Below, one piece after another: positions 15,264-21,524 of a stretch of DNA of 64,000 nucleotides (the first letter of the stretch is position 1; each line of letters begins with the position of its first letter). The translations under genes and the position numbers were made by a program. Below the pieces are notes generated by a model that was not told where the DNA came from, searched no databases, and saw only the letters and a program-made list of their open reading frames with translations. The stretch is taken from NCBI GenBank assembly GCA_964618215.1, contig CAZTZE010000011.1, forward strand, positions 30,135 to 94,134, given 5' to 3'. Source of the stretch: CG2-30-58-95 sp964618215 (GTDB taxonomy: Bacteria > Chloroflexota > Anaerolineae > Anaerolineales > Villigracilaceae).

Positions 15264-15317
15264 CTCAACGGCGTGAGAGCCGCCAAAGCGGCCGGGATTC
15301 GCGCCGTCGCCGTGCGG
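15264..15317 (+). pseudogene. Fragment of a HAD phosphatase gene
   Basis: In one frame these 18 codons read LNGVRAAKAAGIRAVAVR, matching the NGVKAAKAVGIFVVAVP segment (motif IV region) of the intact HAD gene ending at 14008. Nothing else of the gene is present. With the intact copy it brackets the metallophosphoesterase gene. Confidence 0.6.
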
Positions 15318-15401
15318 ACTACAAAATCTCCCGATTTTGCCCGAAGTCGGGAGACTTCGGACTCCGCTCCCTGGCAAGGTTTGCGTGCACACGGCAGCCA
15401 C

Positions 15402-15589
15402 TTGTATTTTGTTTTGAAATTGTTATAATGAAATCATGGCAGTCATCCCTTGATGAGTCCGTGCTCTCTGATCAGCCCGCGCTCTCTAGCGCGGACTGTG
15501 AGCGCAAGAGAGCGCTCACTTATCAAATACTTGAGCAAAGATTGCCACTTATGCAGGTGTTCTAATGAGATCATTGGAAAGGAGTGAAT
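15402..15589 (+). promoter_or_regulatory. Promoter and hairpin-rich leader of the hydrolase lipoprotein gene
   Basis: TTGTAT (15402-15407) and TATAAT (15424-15429) are separated by 16 bases. The leader of about 150 bases has two compact hairpins: CCCGCGCT/AGCGCGG around 15475-15493 and GTGAGCGC/GCGCTCAC around 15498-15519. The ribosome binding site AAAGGA lies just before the ATG at 15590. Function of the hairpins is unknown. Confidence 0.5.
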
Positions 15590-16534
15590 ATGACGAGGAA
15601 GATTTTGGTTTCACTTTTACTTGTCGTTGGGCTGTTGACAGCCTGCGCGCCGGAAGGATCACCGCCCACGGCGACGGTGATCGAAACCAACCCGCCGCCT
15701 GCCACTGAGCCGTCCGCGACCCAGCCGCCGGCAACCGAGCCGCCTGCCACCCAGCCGCCGGCCACTGAGCCGCCCGGCATCCCGGCCCTGCCGCCCGAGC
15801 CGCAGGAAGTCACCTTCCATGCCTCCGACGGGCAGGAACTGCACGGCCTGTACTATCCGGCGGCGGTCAACCCGGCCCCGCTGGTGGTGCTGATGCACTG
15901 GGTGGGCGGGGATATGTCGGATTGGTACGAGATCGCCGTCTGGCTGCAAAACCGCGGGCAGGCCAATCCATTCCCCAACCCCGGCAGCGAGCCGTGGTGG
16001 GACCCGACCTGGTTCCCGCCAGTGCCGGAGGGCGCTTCCTATGGCGTGTTCATCTTCTCGTTCCGCGGCTGTACGCCGTACAAAGCCGGCTGCAGGGAGG
16101 GAACGCCGGATGTCTGGCTGCTAGATGCCCAGGCCGCCATGCTCAAGTCCGTTGAACTCGAAGGCATAGATCCGACCCAGATCGTCGCCATCGGTTCCAG
16201 CATCGGCGCGGACGGCGCCCCGGATGGCTGTCTCTACCTGAATGAGCAGATCCACGGCTCCTGCCGGGGCGCGGCCTCGCTGACGCCCGGCAACTATCTC
16301 ACGCTGCCCTTCGACAAGGTGGTCAAGGATCTGGGCGAAGAGCAGCTGCCGGTACCGGTCTGGTGCCTGACCACGCCAGAGGAAGTGGGGTTCTGCCGCC
16401 GCATCACGGAGGAGAACCTGACCGTCATCGAACACCAGAATGGCAAACACGGAAACAATCTGCTCGTTCCAGAAACCGTGCCATTGGGCCTGCAGAGCAT
16501 CCTCGATTTCCTGACTGCCACGCTTGGGCCGTAA
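15590..16534 (+). CDS. Alpha/beta-hydrolase-like lipoprotein
   Basis: A 314-residue exported protein: signal peptide MTRKILVSLLLVVGLLTAC with lipobox Cys, then a PPATEP-type repeat linker (about residues 25-65). The folded part begins VTFHASDGQELHGLYYP, the start of dienelactone-hydrolase-like alpha/beta hydrolases, with LMHWVGGD as oxyanion loop, GSSIGADG as nucleophile elbow (Ser) and a late EHQNGKHGNN that could supply the His. The nucleophile elbow GSSIG fits GxSxG. There is no clear substrate hint. The ATG at 15590 is preferred over an in-frame GTG six bases earlier because of the AAAGGA spacing. A 17-bp perfect hairpin follows. Confidence 0.78.
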   Translation: MTRKILVSLLLVVGLLTACAPEGSPPTATVIETNPPPATEPSATQPPATEPPATQPPATEPPGIPALPPEPQEVTFHASDGQELHGLYYPAAVNPAPLVVLMHWVGGDMSDWYEIAVWLQNRGQANPFPNPGSEPWWDPTWFPPVPEGASYGVFIFSFRGCTPYKAGCREGTPDVWLLDAQAAMLKSVELEGIDPTQIVAIGSSIGADGAPDGCLYLNEQIHGSCRGAASLTPGNYLTLPFDKVVKDLGEEQLPVPVWCLTTPEEVGFCRRITEENLTVIEHQNGKHGNNLLVPETVPLGLQSILDFLTATLGP

Positions 16535-16537
16535 CAT

Positions 16538-16572
16538 AAAGTGCGACGCACGTCGGACGTGCGTCGCACTTT
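16538..16572 (+). terminator. Perfect 17-bp hairpin terminator
   Basis: 16538-16554 and 16556-16572 are exact complements around a single central base, 4 bases after the stop, ending in a short T-run. Confidence 0.75.
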
Positions 16573-16649
16573 TGCACAGACTCTCCCGCCAGTCTACCCG
16601 GCGGGAGAATTTGCTGCCAGCCCATTACTAACCGCTGACCGCTGACCGC

Positions 16650-16726
16650 TGCGCTTTCTCCGTATAACTTCCGATGCACAATACTCAGTGCTCGCACCTG
16701 CTCCGCGCCGTGATACGACGACTACG
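16650..16726 (-). pseudogene. Second, partial copy of the 3' end of lipA
   Basis: On the minus strand this stretch encodes a degraded version of the lipoyl synthase C-terminus (RALSIVHRKLYGES versus RALSIVHKNLYGES in the intact gene). Nucleotide identity to 17083-17155 is roughly three quarters, so the copies are divergent. It lies on the far side of a small accessory gene from lipA. Confidence 0.65.
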
Positions 16727-16733
16727 CGCTCGC

Positions 16734-16918
16734 TCACCTCTCGGCTTTTACCTTTGGCAACACAATCGGCTTTTTACGGGGAAGTGAGACGACCTTACGC
16801 TTGCGGCTTGCTGCTGTTTTATCAAATCATTGGCTATTGCCTTTAGATCGTAGCCGAATTTTTTCGCGTGAGCATTGCGAACTTTTCGAACTTCTTCAAC
16901 AATCGGGGCATTCCACAT
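16734..16918 (-). pseudogene. Small conserved-looking protein gene with a frameshift
   Basis: From the ATG at 16918 the frame gives MWNAPIVEEVRKVRNAHAKK then FGYDLKAIANDLIKQQ, a pattern I associate with short stand-alone proteins common near toxin genes. In that frame it ends at 16748 after 56 residues with an atypical tail. In another frame the same region continues RKVVSLPRKKPIVLP and stops at 16734, which fits the expected basic/proline ending better, so one base has been gained or lost near 16800. A 22-codon ORF (LNDYEPPIICSPLELMEG) precedes it. Function is unknown. It is bracketed by lipA and a lipA fragment. Confidence 0.5.
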
Positions 16919-16993
16919 CTTACCCCTCCATCAATTCCAGAGGAGAACAAATGATTGGCGGTTCATAATCGTTGAGACGACAAACCAAACCTG

Positions 16994-16999
16994 ATTATA
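16994..16999 (-). promoter_or_regulatory. Probable -10 box for the small minus-strand gene
   Basis: ATTATA on the plus strand is TATAAT on the minus strand, about 75 bases upstream of the small gene start at 16918. Confidence 0.4.
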
Positions 17000-17079
17000 C
17001 AACGTTCAGAGGCCTCTGCGGTCTCGATTTTATGTCATGTAACTCTCTATCAAACCACGGCTCTGCTGATAGTAAATCG

Positions 17080-18048
17080 CTACCCGCTGCTTTCCCCATA
17101 CAAATTCTTGTGCACAATGGACAGCGCCCTCACCTGCTCCGCCGCATGATATGACGATCTCACCAGCGGGGCGCTTTCCACCCACTTGAAGCCAATGCTC
17201 ATCCCGTATTCTTTCAACTCGGCAAACTCCTCCAGTGTGTAATAGCGCGCAATCGGCAGGTGTTTTTTACTGGGTTGCAAGTACTGTCCGATGGTGAGAA
17301 TATCCACACCCCACGAACGCTGGTCGCGCATCACGCTTTTGACTTCCTCCAGCTCCTCACCCAACCCAAGCATGATGCCGGACTTGGTCAGCACCTCGGG
17401 GTCGAGTTTTTTTGCGTTGCTGAGGGTCGCCGCGGCCCAAGCGTAGTTATCTTGCGGCTGGACTTGCTTGAACAGCCGCGGCACGGTTTCCACGTTGTGA
17501 TTTAAAATCTCAGGTCGCGCCTCCATCACGATTTTCAAGGCTTCAAGGCTGCCTTTGAAATCGGGAATCAAGACCTCAATCGAACAGCCGGGCAGCAGCT
17601 GGCGGATGCGGCGGATGACCATCGCAAAGATCGGCGCGCCGCCATCCCGCCGCTCGTCGCGGTTGACCGAGGTGATCACGGCATGTTTCAGATTCATCGC
17701 CATCACCGCCTGCGCCACGCGCTCCGGCTCCAGCCAGTCGAGCGTCGCGGGGCGTCCGTGTTTGATATCGCAGAAGCCGCAGGTACGCGTGCACACGTCG
17801 CCGAGCATCAGAAATGTAGCCGTGCCGGAGCCCCAGCATTCGCCCAGGTTGGGGCACATGGCCTCCTCGCAAACGGTGTGCAGCGACTTGGCGCGCATCA
17901 GCGCCTGCAATTGCCGATACGTCTCGCCGGAGGGGGCGCGGACTTTGATCCACTCCGGGCGGCGCAGGGGGGTAATGGTAGCCTGGTCGGCTACCATAAT
18001 GGAGAAGGTTTCGGGGTTGACCCGCTCTCGTGTGGGAGTAACAAGCAT
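17080..18048 (-). CDS. lipA: Lipoyl synthase
   Basis: Radical-SAM enzyme that inserts two sulfurs into protein-bound octanoyl groups. Both iron-sulfur clusters are visible: the auxiliary cluster CEEAMCPNLGEC (CxxxxCxxxxxC) and the radical-SAM cluster CTRTCGFCD (CxxxCxxC). The conserved closing RSSYHAAEQ supplies the serine ligand motif RSSY. Length is 322 residues, with an N-terminal extension of about 20 residues before VADQATITPLRRPEW. The start has an AAGGA site 6 bases upstream; an internal Met at residue 18 is an alternative. No lipB neighbour is present in the window. Confidence 0.96.
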   Translation of the reverse strand: MLVTPTRERVNPETFSIMVADQATITPLRRPEWIKVRAPSGETYRQLQALMRAKSLHTVCEEAMCPNLGECWGSGTATFLMLGDVCTRTCGFCDIKHGRPATLDWLEPERVAQAVMAMNLKHAVITSVNRDERRDGGAPIFAMVIRRIRQLLPGCSIEVLIPDFKGSLEALKIVMEARPEILNHNVETVPRLFKQVQPQDNYAWAAATLSNAKKLDPEVLTKSGIMLGLGEELEEVKSVMRDQRSWGVDILTIGQYLQPSKKHLPIARYYTLEEFAELKEYGMSIGFKWVESAPLVRSSYHAAEQVRALSIVHKNLYGESSG

Positions 18049-18063
18049 AATGTTCCTTATGTA

Positions 18064-18082
18064 TGCGAAGCACTTACTCGGC
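18064..18082. repeat. Variant of the TGCGCAGCACCTACTCGGC repeat with terminator-like hairpin
   Basis: TGCGAAGCACTTACTCGGC matches the dispersed repeat with two changes. It is followed by GGTAATTTATTACC, a small hairpin between nfeD and lipA. Confidence 0.5.
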
Positions 18083-18092
18083 CGGTAATTTA

Positions 18093-19409
18093 TTACCGTT
18101 GAGTGCGCGGACGAACCTTCAACCTGACACCTTCAACCTTCACAACTTCCACTTTCTCGCCCTTCCGAATCTTTCCGCAGCCTTCAACTGCTTCTGCTGT
18201 CCATAGTTCTCCCGCAGCCTGAACCTGACCGGTCGGGTCAATGTTGGTACGGGCGATGCCGGTTGCACCGCGCATGCCCTCCTGCCCGGTGATGATCGGC
18301 CTCTTCTGGGCGCGCAGGGCGAATCCGATGATGATGGCGAACAGGATACCGGAGATGATGGCGACCAGGATCACCAGCGGGAGCGAGACGCGCTGAAATT
18401 GGGGCGTGCCAGGCGAATTGAAGAGCACCAACGCCCCGACAATGAACGAGCCAATGCCGGCCAAGGTCAGCGCACCGTGCGTCGGTGCTTTAATATCTGC
18501 GATGAAAAGCACGAAGGCGATGACCAGGAAGAACAGCCCGAACCAGTTGACCGGCAGGACGCCCAGACCGTAGGCAGCCAGCGCCAGGCAGACCGCGCCG
18601 ATGAAGCCGGCCATCCATCCTCCGGGACTGGAAAGTTCGATGAAGATGGCCTGCACGCCGATGCTCAAGAGCAGGAAAACGAAGTTAGGATTCGTGAGCA
18701 TCAACAGTAGTTGTTCGATGAGCGTCATCGGCAGGTATTCGACGGTCGCAGCGGCTGTTTGTAGCGCCCGCCGGCCATTGACGGTTTCAATATTGAAGCC
18801 ATCCAGTTGCTTCAGTAGATCGGGCAGGTCAGCCGCGATGAAATCCACCAGACCGACCTGGAGGGCTTCATCGGCAGAGACGGCGCGCGCTTTCTCGATG
18901 GTATCCTCGGCCAGTTTGATCGCCTCCGCTCCGCGCCGAGCGGCCAGCGAGCGGACGGTAGCTTTCAGGATTTCGGTGACTTTGGTCTGTTCGGTGGTGG
19001 GCAGGTCTTCGCCTTGCGACCCGACCGGACTGGCCGCGCCGATGGCCGTTTCGGGGGCCATCGCAGCGGCGTGGCCGGCCAGCGTGATGACCGTCCCAGC
19101 CGAGCCGGCCCACGCCCCGCGTGGGGCAACGTAAACCACGATTGGTACGCGGCTGGCGCGCATATCCTGCACCATGCGGTTCATCGCATCAATGCCCCCG
19201 CCCGGGGTGTTGAGTTGTACGATCAACACCTCGGCCGCCCGCTGGTGGGCGATTTTAATCCCCCGCGACAGATATTCCTGTGTAGCCGGCGTGATCGGGC
19301 CGTCAATAGTCTGGATAATGGCCAGGCGCGACTCACTCTGCGCCCGAACGGGTTGGAGGGCGATAAGGAACAAGCCGGTGAGAGTCAAAAGGAGGCGAAT
19401 GGGTTTCAT
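18093..19409 (-). CDS. NfeD-like membrane-bound serine protease (ClpP-class domain plus OB domain)
   Basis: A 438-residue NfeD1b-type protein. An N-terminal signal segment (to about residue 23, ending VRAQ) precedes a ClpP-class protease domain with LNTPGGG, the serine in RGAWAGSAGT and a following ASPVG; the catalytic lysine should lie near KVTEILK. Four to five membrane helices occupy residues 230-370 (FVFLLLSIGVQAIFIELSSP and following). A C-terminal OB-fold domain follows (GMRGATGIARTNIDPTG...GELWTAEA). The last residues (VVKVEGVRLKVRPR) come from a CTTCAACCTGACACC-type iterated repeat. Such proteins act with stomatin partners in membrane quality control; no stomatin gene is visible here. 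Confidence 0.9.
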   Translation of the reverse strand: MKPIRLLLTLTGLFLIALQPVRAQSESRLAIIQTIDGPITPATQEYLSRGIKIAHQRAAEVLIVQLNTPGGGIDAMNRMVQDMRASRVPIVVYVAPRGAWAGSAGTVITLAGHAAAMAPETAIGAASPVGSQGEDLPTTEQTKVTEILKATVRSLAARRGAEAIKLAEDTIEKARAVSADEALQVGLVDFIAADLPDLLKQLDGFNIETVNGRRALQTAAATVEYLPMTLIEQLLLMLTNPNFVFLLLSIGVQAIFIELSSPGGWMAGFIGAVCLALAAYGLGVLPVNWFGLFFLVIAFVLFIADIKAPTHGALTLAGIGSFIVGALVLFNSPGTPQFQRVSLPLVILVAIISGILFAIIIGFALRAQKRPIITGQEGMRGATGIARTNIDPTGQVQAAGELWTAEAVEGCGKIRKGEKVEVVKVEGVRLKVRPRTQR

Positions 19410-19479
19410 AATTGTAGGTATTATAACCTCGAACCGGGCGCTTGACCCCTTGCCCCCCTCACGGTAAAATCAGGCCTGC

Positions 19480-19551
19480 GCGGGAGTCGCCAAGTGGTAA
19501 GGCATCAGCCTTCCAAGCTGATATTCGCGGGTTCGAATCCCGTCTCCCGCT
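19480..19551 (+). tRNA. tRNA-Gly (anticodon TCC)
   Basis: Complete cloverleaf: acceptor GCGGGAG/CTCCCGC, D-arm GCC...GGC, anticodon loop CTTCCAA (anticodon TCC) in stem TCAGC/GCTGA, T-arm with GTTCGAAT, discriminator T. No encoded CCA. Confidence 0.96.
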
Positions 19552-19555
19552 CTTA

Positions 19556-19625
19556 CAACCAGTATTCAGTGACCAGTGATCAGTTACCAGTAAGAGCATC
19601 AGTGTTCACTCTTCACTCTTCACTG
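19556..19625. repeat. Iterated CAGTGATCAG / TTCACTC repeat between tRNAs
   Basis: Words such as CAGTGACCAGTGATCAGTTACCAG followed by TTCACTCTTCACTC, arranged as an imperfect palindrome. The same word family occurs in mutS2 (29045-29075) and in the valS leader (59151-59184). Confidence 0.6.
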
Positions 19626-19629
19626 AAAC

Positions 19630-19702
19630 GGGCCCGTAGCTCAGCGGTTAGAGCAGGCGACTCATAATCGCTTGGTCGCTGGTTCGATCCCAGCCGGGCC
19701 CA
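19630..19702 (+). tRNA. tRNA-Ile2 (CAT anticodon, lysidine type)
   Basis: Acceptor GGGCCCG/CGGGCCC, D-arm, anticodon loop CTCATAA (anticodon CAT), T-arm GTTCGATC, discriminator A. The anticodon arm and variable region resemble bacterial tRNA-Ile2, whose CAU is modified to lysidine, more than elongator tRNA-Met, but the two share the anticodon, so the isotype is a judgement. Confidence 0.85.
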
Positions 19703-19729
19703 CCTGAATACAGCGGTATGCGAGACCAT

Positions 19730-19755
19730 AGCCCCCATATCTGGGGGTTTTTGGT
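19730..19755 (+). terminator. Rho-independent terminator after the tRNA genes
   Basis: CCCCCATATCTGGGGG hairpin followed by TTTTTGGTTGG, 28 bases after tRNA-Ile2. Confidence 0.75.
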
Positions 19756-19963
19756 TGGAAAAGTTTCCATACAATTGCCAACCAAAAAGGCGGCGTCGGG
19801 AAAACCACCTCCGCTTATTATGTAAATTTGCATTCTGGCTGCATATTTTCCTACCTACCCCTTTACAATAATGATCCGCCTACAAGAAATTCAATATTAT
19901 TACTAGTTGACTAGTATAATTATTTGATATAAAATGGAATTGATTTCAAGAAGGGAGCATCCA

Positions 19964-21208
19964 ATGGAAAATTCGATTTACAAACGTTCGGTTATCGATA
20001 AGATCGTCCGGTTCCTCTCTACCGGGGATATTGTTGTGATTCATGGTGCCCGCCAGGTTGGCAAGACAAGCATCCTGATGTTTTTGCAAGATCATCTTCA
20101 TGTTGAAGGAGAACAAACCCTATACATCGACTTGGAAGACAGCCGCTTTGTCAGCATGCTGGACAAGGGAGTGGATGAATTTATTGCGTCCCTTACCGAA
20201 CAGGGATTTGACCTGAGGGCTATCAACGAGTCTGGTAAGAAGCTTTTCGTGATGATCGACGAAATCCAGTCTCTGGCAAACCCATCCTCCTTTCTGAAAC
20301 TGCTGGCAGATCACCACCACTATTTGAAGGTCATTGTCTCGGGCTCATCCAGTTTCGAGATGAAGAGCAAGTTCAAGGTTTCTTTGGTCGGCCGAACAGT
20401 CAGTTTTGAGATCTATCCTCTTTCGTTCCAAGAGTTCCTGCTTTTCAAAGGTGTCCCCTTTGCATCAGCCGGCAAGTTTACCCAAAAGAAAACCATCGAA
20501 TTGCAGGCGCTTTATACAGAGTTCGCCCTCTATGGTGGTTACCCCAAGATTGTGCTCACCCAGGAAACTGGCATCAAAGAAAAATACCTTCAGCAAATTA
20601 TCGACACCTATATCCGCAAGGATATTCGTGACCTGGCCGAGATCAAGGATGTAAATAAGTTCAATCGCCTACTGGAAGTTCTGGCATCTCAGAGCGGTAA
20701 TCTGCTGAATATCGCGGAGCTATCTAACACATGTGGGCTGGCCCGCGATACTATTGAACGGTATCTCTTAATCCTGGAGCAGACCTATATCCTTCGCCTG
20801 GTACGCCCATTCAGCCGCAATATCCGTTCGGAGTTGTTCAAGACCCCGAAGGTTTTCTTCTACGATACCGGCCTGATGCAAATGCTTTGGTTAAAGCGCC
20901 TTCAAAAAGAATTGTTGGGCTCCGTCTTTGAGACAAGCGTGTTTACAGAGTTGGTCAAGCATTACGGTCCCGACCAGGTCCATTACTGGCGCACCCAGGA
21001 TAAGAAAGAGATTGACTTTGTGGTAAAGCTCCCGGAGGCCTATTTGCCCGTGGAAACCAAACTGCATTTCCCCCGCACAATTCCCAGGGTCTTGCACACA
21101 TTTGACACCGCCTATCATTCCGACAACAGCCTTGTACCTGGCTACAGGTTAGTTGGGCTTGAAGGGCAGCCTACAGAAGCGGGCATGGTTTATCCATGGC
21201 AGATATAG
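19964..21208 (+). CDS. AAA-family ATPase with DUF4143-type C-terminal domain
   Basis: A 414-residue ATP-binding protein of the type common in environmental bacteria and archaea. Walker A GARQVGKTS near residue 30, Walker B LFVMIDEIQ near residue 98, sensor VIVSGSSSFE, then the Phe/Leu-rich YPLSFQEFL hinge, a winged-helix-like region and a C-terminal part with KKEIDFVVKLP and PVETKL, which looks like a PD-(D/E)xK nuclease-type core. A GGGAG site precedes the ATG at 19964; the in-frame ATG at 19934 is less likely. It stands alone downstream of two tRNAs. Biological role is unknown, although such genes are often mobile or linked to toxin-antitoxin loci. Confidence 0.85.
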   Translation: MENSIYKRSVIDKIVRFLSTGDIVVIHGARQVGKTSILMFLQDHLHVEGEQTLYIDLEDSRFVSMLDKGVDEFIASLTEQGFDLRAINESGKKLFVMIDEIQSLANPSSFLKLLADHHHYLKVIVSGSSSFEMKSKFKVSLVGRTVSFEIYPLSFQEFLLFKGVPFASAGKFTQKKTIELQALYTEFALYGGYPKIVLTQETGIKEKYLQQIIDTYIRKDIRDLAEIKDVNKFNRLLEVLASQSGNLLNIAELSNTCGLARDTIERYLLILEQTYILRLVRPFSRNIRSELFKTPKVFFYDTGLMQMLWLKRLQKELLGSVFETSVFTELVKHYGPDQVHYWRTQDKKEIDFVVKLPEAYLPVETKLHFPRTIPRVLHTFDTAYHSDNSLVPGYRLVGLEGQPTEAGMVYPWQI

Positions 21209-21524
21209 GGAATGCCACTGGTTTAAAACCGAATTGAGAATGTACGACTATGGCGAATATACTTTCGTTCATGGTTGCCCATCCGGTCGCAAGCGTTTAG
21301 GCTTTCCTGCAAGAACGATAATTCGGGATCGTACTCCGAGATTTCGTAGTAATATTCAGGCATGATTACGAGAAAATTCAAATGAGTTAGACCAGAACGT
21401 CCCGCAGGTTGGATTGAGCCAATTTGACCGTCTTTCAAAACCTGCGGGACGGTTGCTTCAACTGAAATGAAATACACCCAAATGAAACACGCCCTTATCA
21501 AATCAATCCGAGAGAGGCTATCCC
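21209..21524. other. Non-coding gap with a 13-bp inverted repeat
   Basis: No convincing gene. CGTCCCGCAGGTT (21398-21410) and its exact complement (21439-21451) enclose a 28-base loop; this resembles the stem-loop repeats that elsewhere in the window act as terminators. Short open frames here do not resemble known proteins. Confidence 0.5.

Noticed and set aside
15450..15500. Hammerhead ribozyme-like TGATGAGTCCGTG with closing stem AGTCCG/CGGACT
   Set aside because: The required GAAA after stem II is missing and the 5' core reads TTGATGA, so the catalytic core is not intact.
16734..16918. Programmed frameshifting in the small gene near lipA
   Set aside because: There is no slippery heptamer with downstream pseudoknot at the shift point; an ordinary indel is simpler.
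19648..19833. Minus-strand frame containing GPGWDRTSDQAIMSRLL over tRNA-Ile2
   Set aside because: This is the usual spurious translation of the antisense strand of a tRNA gene.
21223..21501. Minus-strand 92-codon frame before the glycyl-radical enzyme gene
   Set aside because: It overlaps a perfect stem-loop repeat, has no ribosome binding site and resembles no family; possibly a decayed gene, but not supportable.
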